Below, piece by piece: positions 1 to 7,720 of a stretch of DNA of 35,941 bases. The stretch covers positions 1 through 35,941 of the forward strand of contig CAJPOL010000005.1 of assembly GCA_905372265.1 (NCBI GenBank), given 5' to 3'. Position 1 is the stretch's first letter. Every line of letters begins with the position of its first letter. The notes under the pieces are model-generated. The model saw only the letters and a program-made list of their open reading frames with translations. It had not been told where the DNA came from and did not search any database. A program made the position numbers and the translations under genes. The DNA comes from an uncultured Treponema sp. GTDB taxonomy: Bacteria > Spirochaetota > Spirochaetia > Treponematales > Treponemataceae.

Positions 1-837
1 CCGCAATCGATCGCAGCATTAAAGCAATGGTATGACGGCTACCTTTTCCATCCGGAAGGGGAGGGTATGTATAATCCCTATAGCATTCTCAATGCCTTTG
101 ATGATAAAGAGATCAAAAGTTACTGGTTCGGTACGGGAACGCCTACTTTTCTAGTCAACTTTTTAAAAAAAGCGCACTATTATATTCCTGACTTGGATGG
201 AAATGTTGAGTTGGACGAAGCCGGTCTGCAAACCTATCGCGCGGTCGCTCAAGATACGTTACCGATTCTGTTTCAAGCCGGCTATTTAACAATTAAGAAA
301 TACATAAGCGATCTGAGGCTGTATCGGCTTGGCTTTCCGAATAATGAAGTACGGTACGGCTTTTTGCATAATCTTTTACCGGCATACTCTGACGTACCGT
401 TCGGTCAAACCGGGGTATGGGTGGGACGGTTTGTACAGGATATCCGCAATGGCAATGTCGATAGTTTCATGGAACGGATGCAGTCGATTATCTCAGGTAT
501 TCCGTATGATGATTTTCCTAAGGGAAAACCGAAATTACGGGAACAGAATTACCAGACAGCGGTATACCTCGTCTTTGCGCTGATGGGGCAATTTGTACAA
601 ACGAAAGTGCATTGCTCAACGGGGCGCTCTGATTGTGTAGTTACTACTGCCGATACTGTCTATATCTTCGAGTTTAAGCTCTGCGGCAACGGCAGCGCAG
701 AAGAGGCTCTCAACCAGATAAAAGAGAGCTGCTATGCTGCACAGTATAAGGCAGACGGGAAAAAGATAGTGCTGATAGGAAGTTCTTTTGACGAAGAACT
801 AAGAACCATCAAGGATTGGGAAACCGAAGTGCTGTAA
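1..837 (+). CDS. AAA-ATPase-like / PD-(D/E)XK nuclease family protein (DUF1703), 5' end outside window
   Basis: The reading frame is open from base 1, so this is the C-terminal part of a longer gene. An internal Met at base 67 is not the start, because the conserved family motif WYDGYLF followed by YNPYSIL straddles it. This motif is typical of the AAA-ATPase-like/DUF1703 family, whose N-terminal ATPase domain would lie upstream of the window. The C-terminal PD-(D/E)XK-type core is visible as GRSDCVV then YIFEFKL, and looks intact. The family is abundant in multiple copies in oral treponemes and Bacteroidetes. Its biological role is not established, so nuclease activity is inferred from the fold only. 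A hairpin follows the stop codon directly. Confidence 0.85.
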   Translation, partial: PQSIAALKQWYDGYLFHPEGEGMYNPYSILNAFDDKEIKSYWFGTGTPTFLVNFLKKAHYYIPDLDGNVELDEAGLQTYRAVAQDTLPILFQAGYLTIKKYISDLRLYRLGFPNNEVRYGFLHNLLPAYSDVPFGQTGVWVGRFVQDIRNGNVDSFMERMQSIISGIPYDDFPKGKPKLREQNYQTAVYLVFALMGQFVQTKVHCSTGRSDCVVTTADTVYIFEFKLCGNGSAEEALNQIKESCYAAQYKADGKKIVLIGSSFDEELRTIKDWETEVL

Positions 838-840
838 AAG

Positions 841-860
841 TACCGCCGCGGATGGCGGTA
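841..860. terminator. Short hairpin after the DUF1703 gene
   Basis: A perfect 7-bp stem (TACCGCC / GGCGGTA) with a 6-nt loop begins 3 nt after the stop codon. No T-tract follows, so function as an intrinsic terminator is uncertain; it may belong to the repeat next to it. Confidence 0.4.
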
Positions 861-861
861 A

Positions 862-947
862 ACCGCAAAGGACGCCAAGAAAATTGTAATGGTTTTGAGG
901 TGAAAGCCCTCACCGAATCCTTTGCGATCTCTGCGGGCTTGGCGGTT
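862..947. repeat. Degenerate inverted repeat of the CGCAAAG/CGCCAAG type
   Basis: The left arm (862-880, ACCGCAAAGGACGCCAAGA) and the reverse complement of the right arm (917-947) share the same ACCGC(C)AAG and CGCA(G)AG words, so they form an imperfect inverted repeat about 85 bp long. Similar 'cgcaaag/cgccaag' sequences are dispersed intergenic repeats in many bacteria. It lies beside an IS remnant, and no protein is encoded here. Confidence 0.45.
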
Positions 948-955
948 AATAAAAA

Positions 956-979
956 ATAATGCAGAGATTCCTGCATTAT
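956..979. repeat. Perfect 9-bp palindromic hairpin
   Basis: ATAATGCAG and CTGCATTAT flank a 6-nt spacer and pair perfectly. The element lies 67 bp before the ISAs1 remnant, so it may be part of the left end of the old insertion or of the dispersed repeat. Its function is unknown. Confidence 0.5.
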
Positions 980-1046
980 AAATAATGTTGAAAAAAGTAG
1001 CTCACATGGTATAAAAGATGATAAAATATTCTTGGAGGTGGAAAAA

Positions 1047-1154
1047 ATGACATTACAAGAATCATTTGAGACTATTCAAGACGAAAGAATTGAAAGATGT
1101 AAGAAACACAATCTAGTCGATATACTGATGCTTGGGTTTGTAGGAGTATTGTAG
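1047..1154 (+). pseudogene. ISAs1-family transposase, N-terminal remnant (35 codons)
   Basis: A 35-codon frame with a strong ribosome-binding site (GGAGGTG, 7 nt before ATG) encodes a peptide starting MTLQESFETIQDERIE and continuing KKHNLVDILMLGFVGVL. This matches the N-terminus of ISAs1 / H-repeat-type transposases (typically a 'F..I.D.R.ER.K.H.L.DIL' pattern). A full transposase is roughly 350-400 residues, so more than 90% is missing, including the whole DDE catalytic domain. Homology stops at codon 35 at a TAG, and what follows is only the 3' flank of the convergent peptidase gene. The 5' end, RBS included, is well preserved, which suggests a fairly recent deletion. The rest of the 838-1222 interval holds only the hairpins and the repeat listed separately. 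Confidence 0.7.
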
Positions 1155-1222
1155 GTTTTCGCTTTTCCCGCTGATATTTTTTTACCGTACCGGCAATCTA
1201 ATAGGGCAAGGGTATTTTTGCA

Positions 1223-4189
1223 TCAGATCGGCGGTAAAATGACCGGAGCTTGATCATGCCTCCGGTGATCATGCAGCATGACATCCGAACCGACGGCGGC
1301 GGCAGTCCCGAACGGAAGCGCCTCCGTAAGCTGCTCGGCAAAACGGCGGATATCCGATTGCGTACAACAAAGAATTTCTTCGATAGTACGTTTCCGCATT
1401 TGATCGGTGATGCCGTTAAGGAGGCGAGCAAAAGCTGTCGCACTCTTTTGCGCAGGTGTGCGCGGCTGAATAGCGGCGCTATAGGAACCGATAGTCAGCG
1501 CCTCCAGTTCGGAGTCCGTAAGCGGCGTTTTCCGGCTTGCACTGATGCTGTCTCGTATTGAACGGATGGAAGCAAGCGGAGCGGGATCGCGGTAGGTCGT
1601 AAACGAAAATAACGATGGTGCCGGATCAGGATAAGCCGAAACGCCGTAGGCGCCTGCCATTACTCTGATCGCGTTCCACAGCATTCCCGTTTCCATCCAC
1701 TGCGCATACACAACACCTGCCCCTCTATTTTCTTGAAACGCGAATGGAATCGTCAGCGCCGAAAAGCCGACCTGTATGTCGCTTGGGAAACCGGTAAGCG
1801 CTTCCGGCATTTCAAGGCGGCTGCTGCGGAAGCCTGTAGACGTCTGCGGACGGTTTGGATAGGAAAAGCGGCGCAGATGCGGAGAAAGCGCCTGTTTGGC
1901 CGTTTCCATATCGGAGGCGCCGCCGCATACTTTTATCAGCATCCCCGCTTGCAAGAGTTTCCGGTGAATACCGTCAAGACGGGCTGCCAACATTTCAGCG
2001 GCCGCAGCATCCGTTTCTATCCGTTTATACCATGCCCGTAAAAAGCGCAGCTGAGGTATGCCGAACCAGAGGTTTTCCGCCTGCTTTAACGGCGAATGGG
2101 CAGAGCCTGCATGCAGAGCGGCAAGGCTGTGCCCTGAATCGGCAGGAGCGCAATCCATATCATTTTTCAGTTGAATGAGAATATCGATTAGGCGGTTTGT
2201 ATTATAAAAGGAAACTGTTTGCAGGTACGAGAAGAGATACTCGATTGCAGAAGTAATGTACTCGGGAAGCATCTTTATACGGATAAAAACCCAGTCCCGA
2301 TTGACAATATCTTCCGTGTGCAAGACGCCGCTGAAACGGCTGTCAGGATCGCTCTGATTCTGTGCACCTGCAGCAAATGCCGATGCGGCAAAACCTCCGG
2401 TAAGACGGGCAAAATCTGCGGCAACGGAAGCCCAATCCCTGCTCTGTGTTCCCATCGAAGAAAGCGCAGCAGTATATACCGTAAGGCAGCGGTACTCTTC
2501 CGGCGAAAGCGAATCGGCGGGAACGGCGAGATTAAGATAGGTTATGCCGTTTGTCGGCTGTTCATGGAAAATAACGGGAACCTGTCCGAAACATGCGCCG
2601 TATTCGGGTATCGGATCTTCTACAGCCGGCAGATCTTTTTTAGAAAGATGCGGAATAAGTGTGTGCACATCGGGTTCCGTTTCCGGTACGGTCTCTTGGC
2701 GGAGATGAGGCAGGGCCGCCTGTTGTTCAGTAGTCAGCCGTTCCGCCGCTTTTTGTGCTTTTTCGGTCAGTTCCGCATCAATCCGCTTGCAAAACTGCGG
2801 ATCGGGGCGTACCGATACAAGCGTACGATGCGGATTTTCAAGCAAGAGCGTCCGTATCAGCTGTTCGGTATAGTGGGGCGTTGCCGCAATCCGCTCTTTC
2901 AGCCGTTCAAAGGCAGGTCCATACCGGAGCGATGCATCGGGCGCCGCTCCATGGAGCCAGCCGCGGAGAGCGCGCCGCATCAGGATAAGCGAAAACGGCC
3001 CTCCTGAACGGATAATTTCATGGTTTGAAAAATCGATACTATTGAGCGCCGTTTCAACGGTAGGCGTATCAATGCCGTCATGGATAATGTCTTTAAGGCA
3101 TGAAAAGATAAATGTTTCAAAGGCTTGTTCCGTGCCGCGGGCAAGATCGGTTAAACCGATCGTAAAACACATGTTTTTCAGATCTGCTTGGCCGCCGTTA
3201 TAGGGGTACACATCATCGGCAAAACGGCATTCAAGGAGACGTCTCTGTAAAGGGGAGCCGTCATGTCCAAGCAGCGTCTCTTCCAGAAATATCAAGTCCA
3301 TAAACCGGTCAATATCCGCACTTTCAGGAAGCAGCCAGTTCATAGTCATCGAAATTTTATGAGGATTTTTCCCTTCTCCGGCAGGCGCTTCCGTTGAGAA
3401 TATCCGCGGAGCGAAATAGGGGTGCATTGCAGGAATGAGCGGCGGACGCTCTGCCGCTTGAAAATTGCATAAAAAACGCTCATCCAAAAAACGCAGCTGT
3501 TTTTCGGTTGGGATATTCCCGTAAAGAAACACTTTACAGTTGACGGGATGGTAATAGCGGCGGTGAAACGCCAGAAATGCTTCGTAGCTCAGATCGACAA
3601 TAGCGGGCGGGTAGCCTCCCGAATCCTGTGCATATAGTGTATCTTGAAGCAGCGAATAGCGGCTTTGACGGTCTACTGCCGAATCGAAGTCGGCATAAGC
3701 GCCGCGCATTTCGTTGAGTACAACACCGGAATACCGTATCGTACCGTTTTCTGCCCGCTCAAGCCGCCACCCCTCCTGTTCAAAGGTCTTCCGCTCCAAA
3801 AGCGGAAAGAAAACGGCATCTCCATAAACTGACATCAAGTTGAAATAATCAGTCTCGACGATGCTGGAGGCAGGGTAAACAGTCTTATCGGGAAAGGTCA
3901 TTGCATTGAGAAACGTCTTGACGCTCTGTTTCTCAAGCGCTAAAAAAGGATCGCGGATGGGATACCGTTTTGACCCGCACAGAACCGAATGTTCTAAGAT
4001 ATGCGCAACTCCTGAACTGTCTTGCGGCGGAGTCATAAAGGCAAAGGCAAACAGATTTTCGGTATCGTCATTGCGGATATGATACACTTCAAGGCCGGTA
4101 CGCTGATGCCGTGCAAAGATGCCTTCAGCATGCAGTTCTTCCAGCGGCGTTTCCGAAATGATCTGAAACCCGTGTATTAAGTTATCCAT
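1223..4189 (-). CDS. M16C zinc metallopeptidase (presequence-protease / insulinase family)
   Basis: The 988-residue protein has the inverted zinc motif HILEH (His63, Glu66, His67) and the downstream VVLNEMRG segment, whose Glu near residue 160 is the probable third zinc ligand. Length and architecture (two M16 halves joined by an M16C-associated region) match the PreP/Cym1-type family, which degrades peptides of about 10-65 residues inside a closed chamber. There is no signal peptide, so a cytosolic peptide-degrading role is likely. The ATG follows AAGGAGAT closely and lies inside the last codons of fliG (13-nt overlap), so the gene is probably translationally coupled and is the last gene of the ODP-chemoreceptor-fliG operon. 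A link to motility is suggested only by position. Confidence 0.92.
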   Translation of the reverse strand: MDNLIHGFQIISETPLEELHAEGIFARHQRTGLEVYHIRNDDTENLFAFAFMTPPQDSSGVAHILEHSVLCGSKRYPIRDPFLALEKQSVKTFLNAMTFPDKTVYPASSIVETDYFNLMSVYGDAVFFPLLERKTFEQEGWRLERAENGTIRYSGVVLNEMRGAYADFDSAVDRQSRYSLLQDTLYAQDSGGYPPAIVDLSYEAFLAFHRRYYHPVNCKVFLYGNIPTEKQLRFLDERFLCNFQAAERPPLIPAMHPYFAPRIFSTEAPAGEGKNPHKISMTMNWLLPESADIDRFMDLIFLEETLLGHDGSPLQRRLLECRFADDVYPYNGGQADLKNMCFTIGLTDLARGTEQAFETFIFSCLKDIIHDGIDTPTVETALNSIDFSNHEIIRSGGPFSLILMRRALRGWLHGAAPDASLRYGPAFERLKERIAATPHYTEQLIRTLLLENPHRTLVSVRPDPQFCKRIDAELTEKAQKAAERLTTEQQAALPHLRQETVPETEPDVHTLIPHLSKKDLPAVEDPIPEYGACFGQVPVIFHEQPTNGITYLNLAVPADSLSPEEYRCLTVYTAALSSMGTQSRDWASVAADFARLTGGFAASAFAAGAQNQSDPDSRFSGVLHTEDIVNRDWVFIRIKMLPEYITSAIEYLFSYLQTVSFYNTNRLIDILIQLKNDMDCAPADSGHSLAALHAGSAHSPLKQAENLWFGIPQLRFLRAWYKRIETDAAAAEMLAARLDGIHRKLLQAGMLIKVCGGASDMETAKQALSPHLRRFSYPNRPQTSTGFRSSRLEMPEALTGFPSDIQVGFSALTIPFAFQENRGAGVVYAQWMETGMLWNAIRVMAGAYGVSAYPDPAPSLFSFTTYRDPAPLASIRSIRDSISASRKTPLTDSELEALTIGSYSAAIQPRTPAQKSATAFARLLNGITDQMRKRTIEEILCCTQSDIRRFAEQLTEALPFGTAAAVGSDVMLHDHRRHDQAPVILPPI

Positions 4190-5235
4190 ATCTCCTTCCC
4201 GTCTTTTCCCAATAGCAGCAAATCTCCTTGTTCCCAGCTTTTTCTCAGATCGCTCAAGAACTTATCGGTTACTTCGCGGCATATCCGTACCGGTACGGGA
4301 TGGGTTTCTTTTTCATCAATAATGAAAAGGCGTCTATTTTTTGAAAGATTATCAACAATTTTTTTGACAAAGGCGTCCGGTTTATAAGAAATAAGCGCTG
4401 CAATATCACCGTCTTCCATTTCCGACAGCTTCTTTTGCAAGAACCGGTTGTCTGCGATCAGTACATCTTCAAAGGTGAACAAGCGTTCGCGGATATTTTG
4501 CTCCAGCTCAGGATTGTGTTCGGCGATATTGTCTAAGATGAACTGTTCCGTCGCCGAATCGCTGCGCCGTAAAATAGCGGCAAGAACAGCACGCCCGTCA
4601 ACGCTTTCCGTAGAACCGGTTTGGATGCGGGCAAGTTTTTCCCGTATGGAGGCGCTGACGGTCTGTAAAATACCGGGATCGATTTTTTCAAGTTTTGCCA
4701 GTCGCAAGACGATTTCTTTCTTTTTATCATCGTCAAGATTCATAATATATGAGGCGGCTGTTTTCGGTTCAAGCTGAGAAAGCACGAGCGCCTGTGTTGC
4801 AGGTAATTCATCCGATAAGATGCGGGTGAGTTTTTCGCCGTCAATGTCCGCTAAAAAGTCGAATGGTTTTTCAGAAACGGGAGGAACGGAACGCTCCATA
4901 ATTTCATGCGCTTTTTCCGCTCCGAATGCAGTCGTTAAAATGCTTTCAGCTGTTTCCGACCCGCCGAATGAATTTTTAGCGTCGTTATACAGTGCGGTAA
5001 ATTCACTTAACAGGTATGTTGCCTCATCTTTATCGACATACCGAATGGTGAGCATCTCCGCAACAACGCGTTCAATTTGATCTTTTGTTAATTTTTGCAG
5101 TACCTTTGCCGCCTGATTTTCTCCGATTAAATAGAGAAACTTGGCAACACGGCGGTAAGGATTTTCCCGCTGACCGTCATCCCGGGAAACTTTTATCAGC
5201 CCGCGCCGCTGTACTTCGCTTTCCAGATCGCTCAT
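4177..5235 (-). CDS. fliG1: Flagellar motor switch protein, FliG1-type paralogue
   Basis: The 352-residue protein follows the FliG plan: N-terminal domain with VAKFLYLIGENQAAKVLQKL (30-49), middle domain with FDFLADIDGEKLTRIL (125-140), and C-terminal domain with FEDVLIADNRFLQKKL (255-270), which corresponds to the torque helix region. It is divergent: the usual EHPQ motif of the middle domain, which contacts FliM, reads ELPA (143-146). Spirochaetes carry two FliG proteins. FliG2 is the general motor protein, while FliG1 in Borrelia is needed for proper flagellar function at one cell pole. The divergence here fits FliG1. The ATG has a good RBS (AGGGAGATACC) and starts 9 nt after the chemoreceptor stop. 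Assignment as FliG1 rather than FliG2 is inferred from divergence and from the lack of flagellar operon neighbours. Confidence 0.85.
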   Translation of the reverse strand: MSDLESEVQRRGLIKVSRDDGQRENPYRRVAKFLYLIGENQAAKVLQKLTKDQIERVVAEMLTIRYVDKDEATYLLSEFTALYNDAKNSFGGSETAESILTTAFGAEKAHEIMERSVPPVSEKPFDFLADIDGEKLTRILSDELPATQALVLSQLEPKTAASYIMNLDDDKKKEIVLRLAKLEKIDPGILQTVSASIREKLARIQTGSTESVDGRAVLAAILRRSDSATEQFILDNIAEHNPELEQNIRERLFTFEDVLIADNRFLQKKLSEMEDGDIAALISYKPDAFVKKIVDNLSKNRRLFIIDEKETHPVPVRICREVTDKFLSDLRKSWEQGDLLLLGKDGKEIWIT

Positions 5236-5244
5236 GGTATCTCC

Positions 5245-6099
5245 CTATGACTGTTGTAATAAATGCTCAAGATGAGAATGGCTCGTCTGCACAACATCCA
5301 ATATGGCTCCGGTTTCTTTTAAGAACCCTTCGATTGACTTCAATGATGCAAAGCCGTCGCGGATGGTGATATCTTCTTCCTTAATAGAAGAAGCGATTTC
5401 GGCAAGCGATTCTCCCGCTTCATCAAGAATGCTTGAGTTTTTATCAAAGTTGTTGAGAATACCGTTGAAAGATTTTTGAAATTTTGAAAATAATGAAATA
5501 AAAAGCGACATGCTATTATTGATATCGTTCACCGAAGATTGCAGTTCTGCCAGCTTTGCATCAATTGTTTTTGCAAATTCACCCGTTTGAGTCGAGAGCG
5601 TACGGACTTCATTTGCAATAATTCTAAAGCTGTCTCCCGCTTTTCCCGCGCGGGCAGCTTCAATTGAGGCGTTTATTGCAAGGATTCCCGTTTTGATCGA
5701 TACTTCTTGTATTTCTGCAAGCATTGTTTTTACTTCGACGGTACGTTCCTTTAGAATTGCAAATGATGCTGCGGTATCTTGAGCGGTCAAAGCAGCTTCT
5801 TTTATTTCACCGACATGCTCATGAATATCTTGCTGTATCTGTTTTCGGCCTTTCAAAATACCGCTAAATACGGAGTCAACACGCGCGGTATTTGCAGCGG
5901 AAGAACTGCTTTCCTGCTGTATCTCTTCAAATGCAGTCAAAATAGTATTAAACTTTATCTGCAATTGCTCCATTGCTTTATAGATAATCTGGAATGAATT
6001 TCTCGTTATAAAATCAAGTACAATCCCTTTATTATAACTTATGACAACCTTATTCACCAAGTCGCTGTAATTTTCGATGATGCTTTGTTCATCAGACAT
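5245..6099 (-). CDS. Soluble methyl-accepting chemotaxis protein (signalling domain only)
   Basis: The 284-residue protein has no signal peptide or membrane segment. The receptor hairpin tip is recognisable at about residues 130-170 (IQEVSIKTGILAINASIEAARAG, then IANEVRTLS), flanked by long amphipathic helices. No PAS, Cache or other sensor domain is present; the N-terminal 60 residues are helical. In T. denticola a cytoplasmic receptor of this kind is encoded next to the oxygen-binding di-iron protein ODP and passes its signal to CheA. The gene lies 18 nt downstream of an ODP gene, with a strong GGAGG site before the ATG, so it most likely serves as the partner receptor. The tip departs from the enteric consensus at several positions. 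Confidence 0.9.
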   Translation of the reverse strand: MSDEQSIIENYSDLVNKVVISYNKGIVLDFITRNSFQIIYKAMEQLQIKFNTILTAFEEIQQESSSSAANTARVDSVFSGILKGRKQIQQDIHEHVGEIKEAALTAQDTAASFAILKERTVEVKTMLAEIQEVSIKTGILAINASIEAARAGKAGDSFRIIANEVRTLSTQTGEFAKTIDAKLAELQSSVNDINNSMSLFISLFSKFQKSFNGILNNFDKNSSILDEAGESLAEIASSIKEEDITIRDGFASLKSIEGFLKETGAILDVVQTSHSHLEHLLQQS

Positions 6100-6117
6100 G
6101 TTTTCTAAGCCTCCGCT

Positions 6118-6888
6118 TTAAAATAGTGTTTCAATACAATCTACTCCGCATTGCAGGTTAGAAAGCCAGCTTAAAAAACGCTCGACATTATCATCTTTGT
6201 AAATAGCGCCATGCTGCGGAGCTAACATAACAGGATGTAAGGCGCGTACCGAATCTGCCCAGCGTTTTACAATTTTATTGCATGCCATATACCGTTTATG
6301 GAAACCTTCGATTAGCGGAATGTGCTGCTGAAAATCCTCAACAAAGAACACCTCATTTTCTTCATTAAAAACGGCTGCTCCTATATCGCCGGTAAAAAGA
6401 ATACGGGAACGTTCGTCGAATAAGCCGAAGTGTCCGGGTGAGTGCATAAAGTGAGACGGAACACACTGTAGACGGCTGCCTGAGGGGAGCGGAATGTACA
6501 TTCCCTTATCAGGAATAGGAATCATACGGGAAATATCGACAATGCCGAAATGCGGCATAAAGCGTATCCAAAGCGATGAAATATATACTTTAGCCTTTGT
6601 AATGCCGAGCCAGAGCGCAATACCTGACGATACGTCGGGGTCTTGATGCGAAAAGAAAATAGTGTCGATTTTATCAACTGAGATATACCGGCTTACGGTC
6701 GTTACTACCTGAGAAAAAAGGTGGACACCGCCCGGATCCAGTAAAACGCCTCTGCCCTTATCGATGATGAGATATTGCATGGTCTGTACGGCGCCCTTGC
6801 GGTATTCGGTTTCGGAACCAAGCCAGATAAATTTATGGTCGGCGTCTTCGTAAAGAACTTTTTCTTGAACAGTGATTTCCGTTGTCAT
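6118..6888 (-). CDS. Oxygen-binding di-iron protein (ODP), metallo-beta-lactamase fold chemotaxis sensor
   Basis: The 256-residue protein is a stand-alone di-iron beta-lactamase-fold domain related to the N-terminal part of flavodiiron proteins, with no flavodoxin domain. Likely metal ligands are His81, Asp83 and Asp85 (SHQDPD), His149 (MHSPGHF), bridging Asp168 (TGDIG) and His226 (APQHG). ODP of T. denticola binds O2 as a stable peroxo-di-iron adduct and modulates CheA through a partner receptor lacking its own sensor, giving responses to oxygen and iron. The same pair is seen here in the same order. The gene is first in its operon, with an AAGGA site 9 nt before ATG and a strong promoter upstream. 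An enzymatic NO/O2 reductase role is unlikely without a flavin partner. Confidence 0.9.
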   Translation of the reverse strand: MTTEITVQEKVLYEDADHKFIWLGSETEYRKGAVQTMQYLIIDKGRGVLLDPGGVHLFSQVVTTVSRYISVDKIDTIFFSHQDPDVSSGIALWLGITKAKVYISSLWIRFMPHFGIVDISRMIPIPDKGMYIPLPSGSRLQCVPSHFMHSPGHFGLFDERSRILFTGDIGAAVFNEENEVFFVEDFQQHIPLIEGFHKRYMACNKIVKRWADSVRALHPVMLAPQHGAIYKDDNVERFLSWLSNLQCGVDCIETLF

Positions 6889-6922
6889 TATGTTTATCCT
6901 TAATTACGGTATGTGTGATAGA

Positions 6923-6939
6923 TGAACTTAGGGTTCATT
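6923..6939. promoter_or_regulatory. Dyad overlapping the expected ODP transcription start (candidate operator)
   Basis: ATGAAC and GTTCAT form a perfect 6-bp inverted repeat around a 5-nt spacer. It begins 4 nt downstream of the ODP -10 hexamer and therefore covers the predicted start of transcription. The position suits a repressor site or a 5' mRNA hairpin. No regulator is identified. Confidence 0.4.
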
Positions 6940-6943
6940 ATTA

Positions 6944-6972
6944 GTATACAGATAATGTAATATAAAGACAAG
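6944..6972 (-). promoter_or_regulatory. Sigma70-type promoter of the ODP operon
   Basis: Read on the minus strand, TTGTCT (6967-6972) and TATACT (6944-6949) are separated by exactly 17 nt. Transcription would start near 6937, giving a leader of about 50 nt before the ATG at 6888. Confidence 0.65.
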
Positions 6973-6998
6973 CCGAACCTGAACGATAGGGCAAGCGC

Positions 6999-7553
6999 TT
7001 AAACCGGTTCCGGTGCGGTTACCATAGAATCCTCATGGCTTACAGTTTCGGTTGGCAGGATATACGGCAGAATGCGCTTCCATTCGGTTAGCAAATCATC
7101 AAACCGGAAGCGGGCGTTTGCAGGGCTGGTAGAGGGGAGTTTTACAGCCGGTGTTTTTATGCGGTTAATGCATATCTCGTACGCTTTGTTGCCGTTTGCA
7201 AAAACTGCCTGAATAGCTGCTGCACGGAAAATGCCGCTTAAATCGGCGGGAACAATATTTTGTATACTTGCATCTTGAGAGTTGACAATCGTGCAGGCGC
7301 TGACAGCGTCATAAAGTGCAATAGAGTGCTGCAAAAGCATCTGTTTTTTTTCTTCTATCGAATGCGGAGCCTGCACTTTCAACACGGCGGCAAGAAGCGG
7401 CCAAAATCTATTCCGAGGATGACCGTAATAAAACGTCTGTTCACGGGATGCAGCAGATGGAAAGGAGCCTAAAATTAAAATCTTAGATTCTGCATTGTAC
7501 ACCGGCGGAAAGGGATGAAAGATTTTTTTGCTCATTGTTTCGCACGCAGGCAT
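6999..7553 (-). CDS. Hypoxanthine-DNA glycosylase-like protein (uracil-DNA glycosylase superfamily, family 6)
   Basis: The protein carries LILGSFPS, then FYYGHPRNRFW, and near the C-terminus LPSTSPANA. These are the signatures of DNA-deoxyinosine glycosylases of the UDG superfamily, which remove hypoxanthine formed by adenine deamination. The longest frame begins at a GTG at 7571, but that codon lies between the hexamers of a near-consensus promoter and should not be transcribed. The first usable start is the ATG at 7553, only about 3 nt after the predicted transcription start, which would make it leaderless. The ATG at 7535 is the alternative. Neither has a Shine-Dalgarno site. The gene stands alone, with the ODP operon downstream and tgt divergent upstream. 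Confidence 0.85.
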   Translation of the reverse strand: MPACETMSKKIFHPFPPVYNAESKILILGSFPSAASREQTFYYGHPRNRFWPLLAAVLKVQAPHSIEEKKQMLLQHSIALYDAVSACTIVNSQDASIQNIVPADLSGIFRAAAIQAVFANGNKAYEICINRIKTPAVKLPSTSPANARFRFDDLLTEWKRILPYILPTETVSHEDSMVTAPEPV

Positions 7554-7562
7554 AACTGAATA

Positions 7563-7591
7563 ATAGTACACAATGAAAAACGCTCTGTCAA
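7563..7591 (-). promoter_or_regulatory. Near-consensus sigma70-type promoter of the DNA glycosylase gene
   Basis: On the minus strand TTGACA (7586-7591) and TACTAT (7563-7568) are 17 nt apart. The predicted start of transcription is near 7556, just ahead of the ATG at 7553, which rules out the upstream GTG as the start codon. Confidence 0.75.
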
Positions 7592-7720
7592 GAAAGAGTC
7601 AACCGCCAACGGCGAGCAGCCATTGTTCAGTACCCCTCTAGCCATTTCTCACCATCTCTGCTATTCTGCTGTTTCTGCCATGAGGCTATAGAGCGGCTAT
7701 CAAAAAGGAGATCCCCTTGT

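Noticed and set aside
67..837. ATG at 67 as the start of the first gene
   Set aside because: The frame is open to base 1 and the conserved WYDGYLF motif lies upstream of this Met, so the gene is truncated by the window edge.
2219..3007. 262-codon plus-strand frame
   Set aside because: It is antisense to the M16C peptidase, whose motifs are intact, and its composition is Cys/Arg-rich with no recognisable domain.
6118..6888. Beta-lactamase or flavodiiron NO/O2 reductase label
   Set aside because: Ligands and context match the ODP sensor, and no flavodoxin or rubredoxin domain is present.
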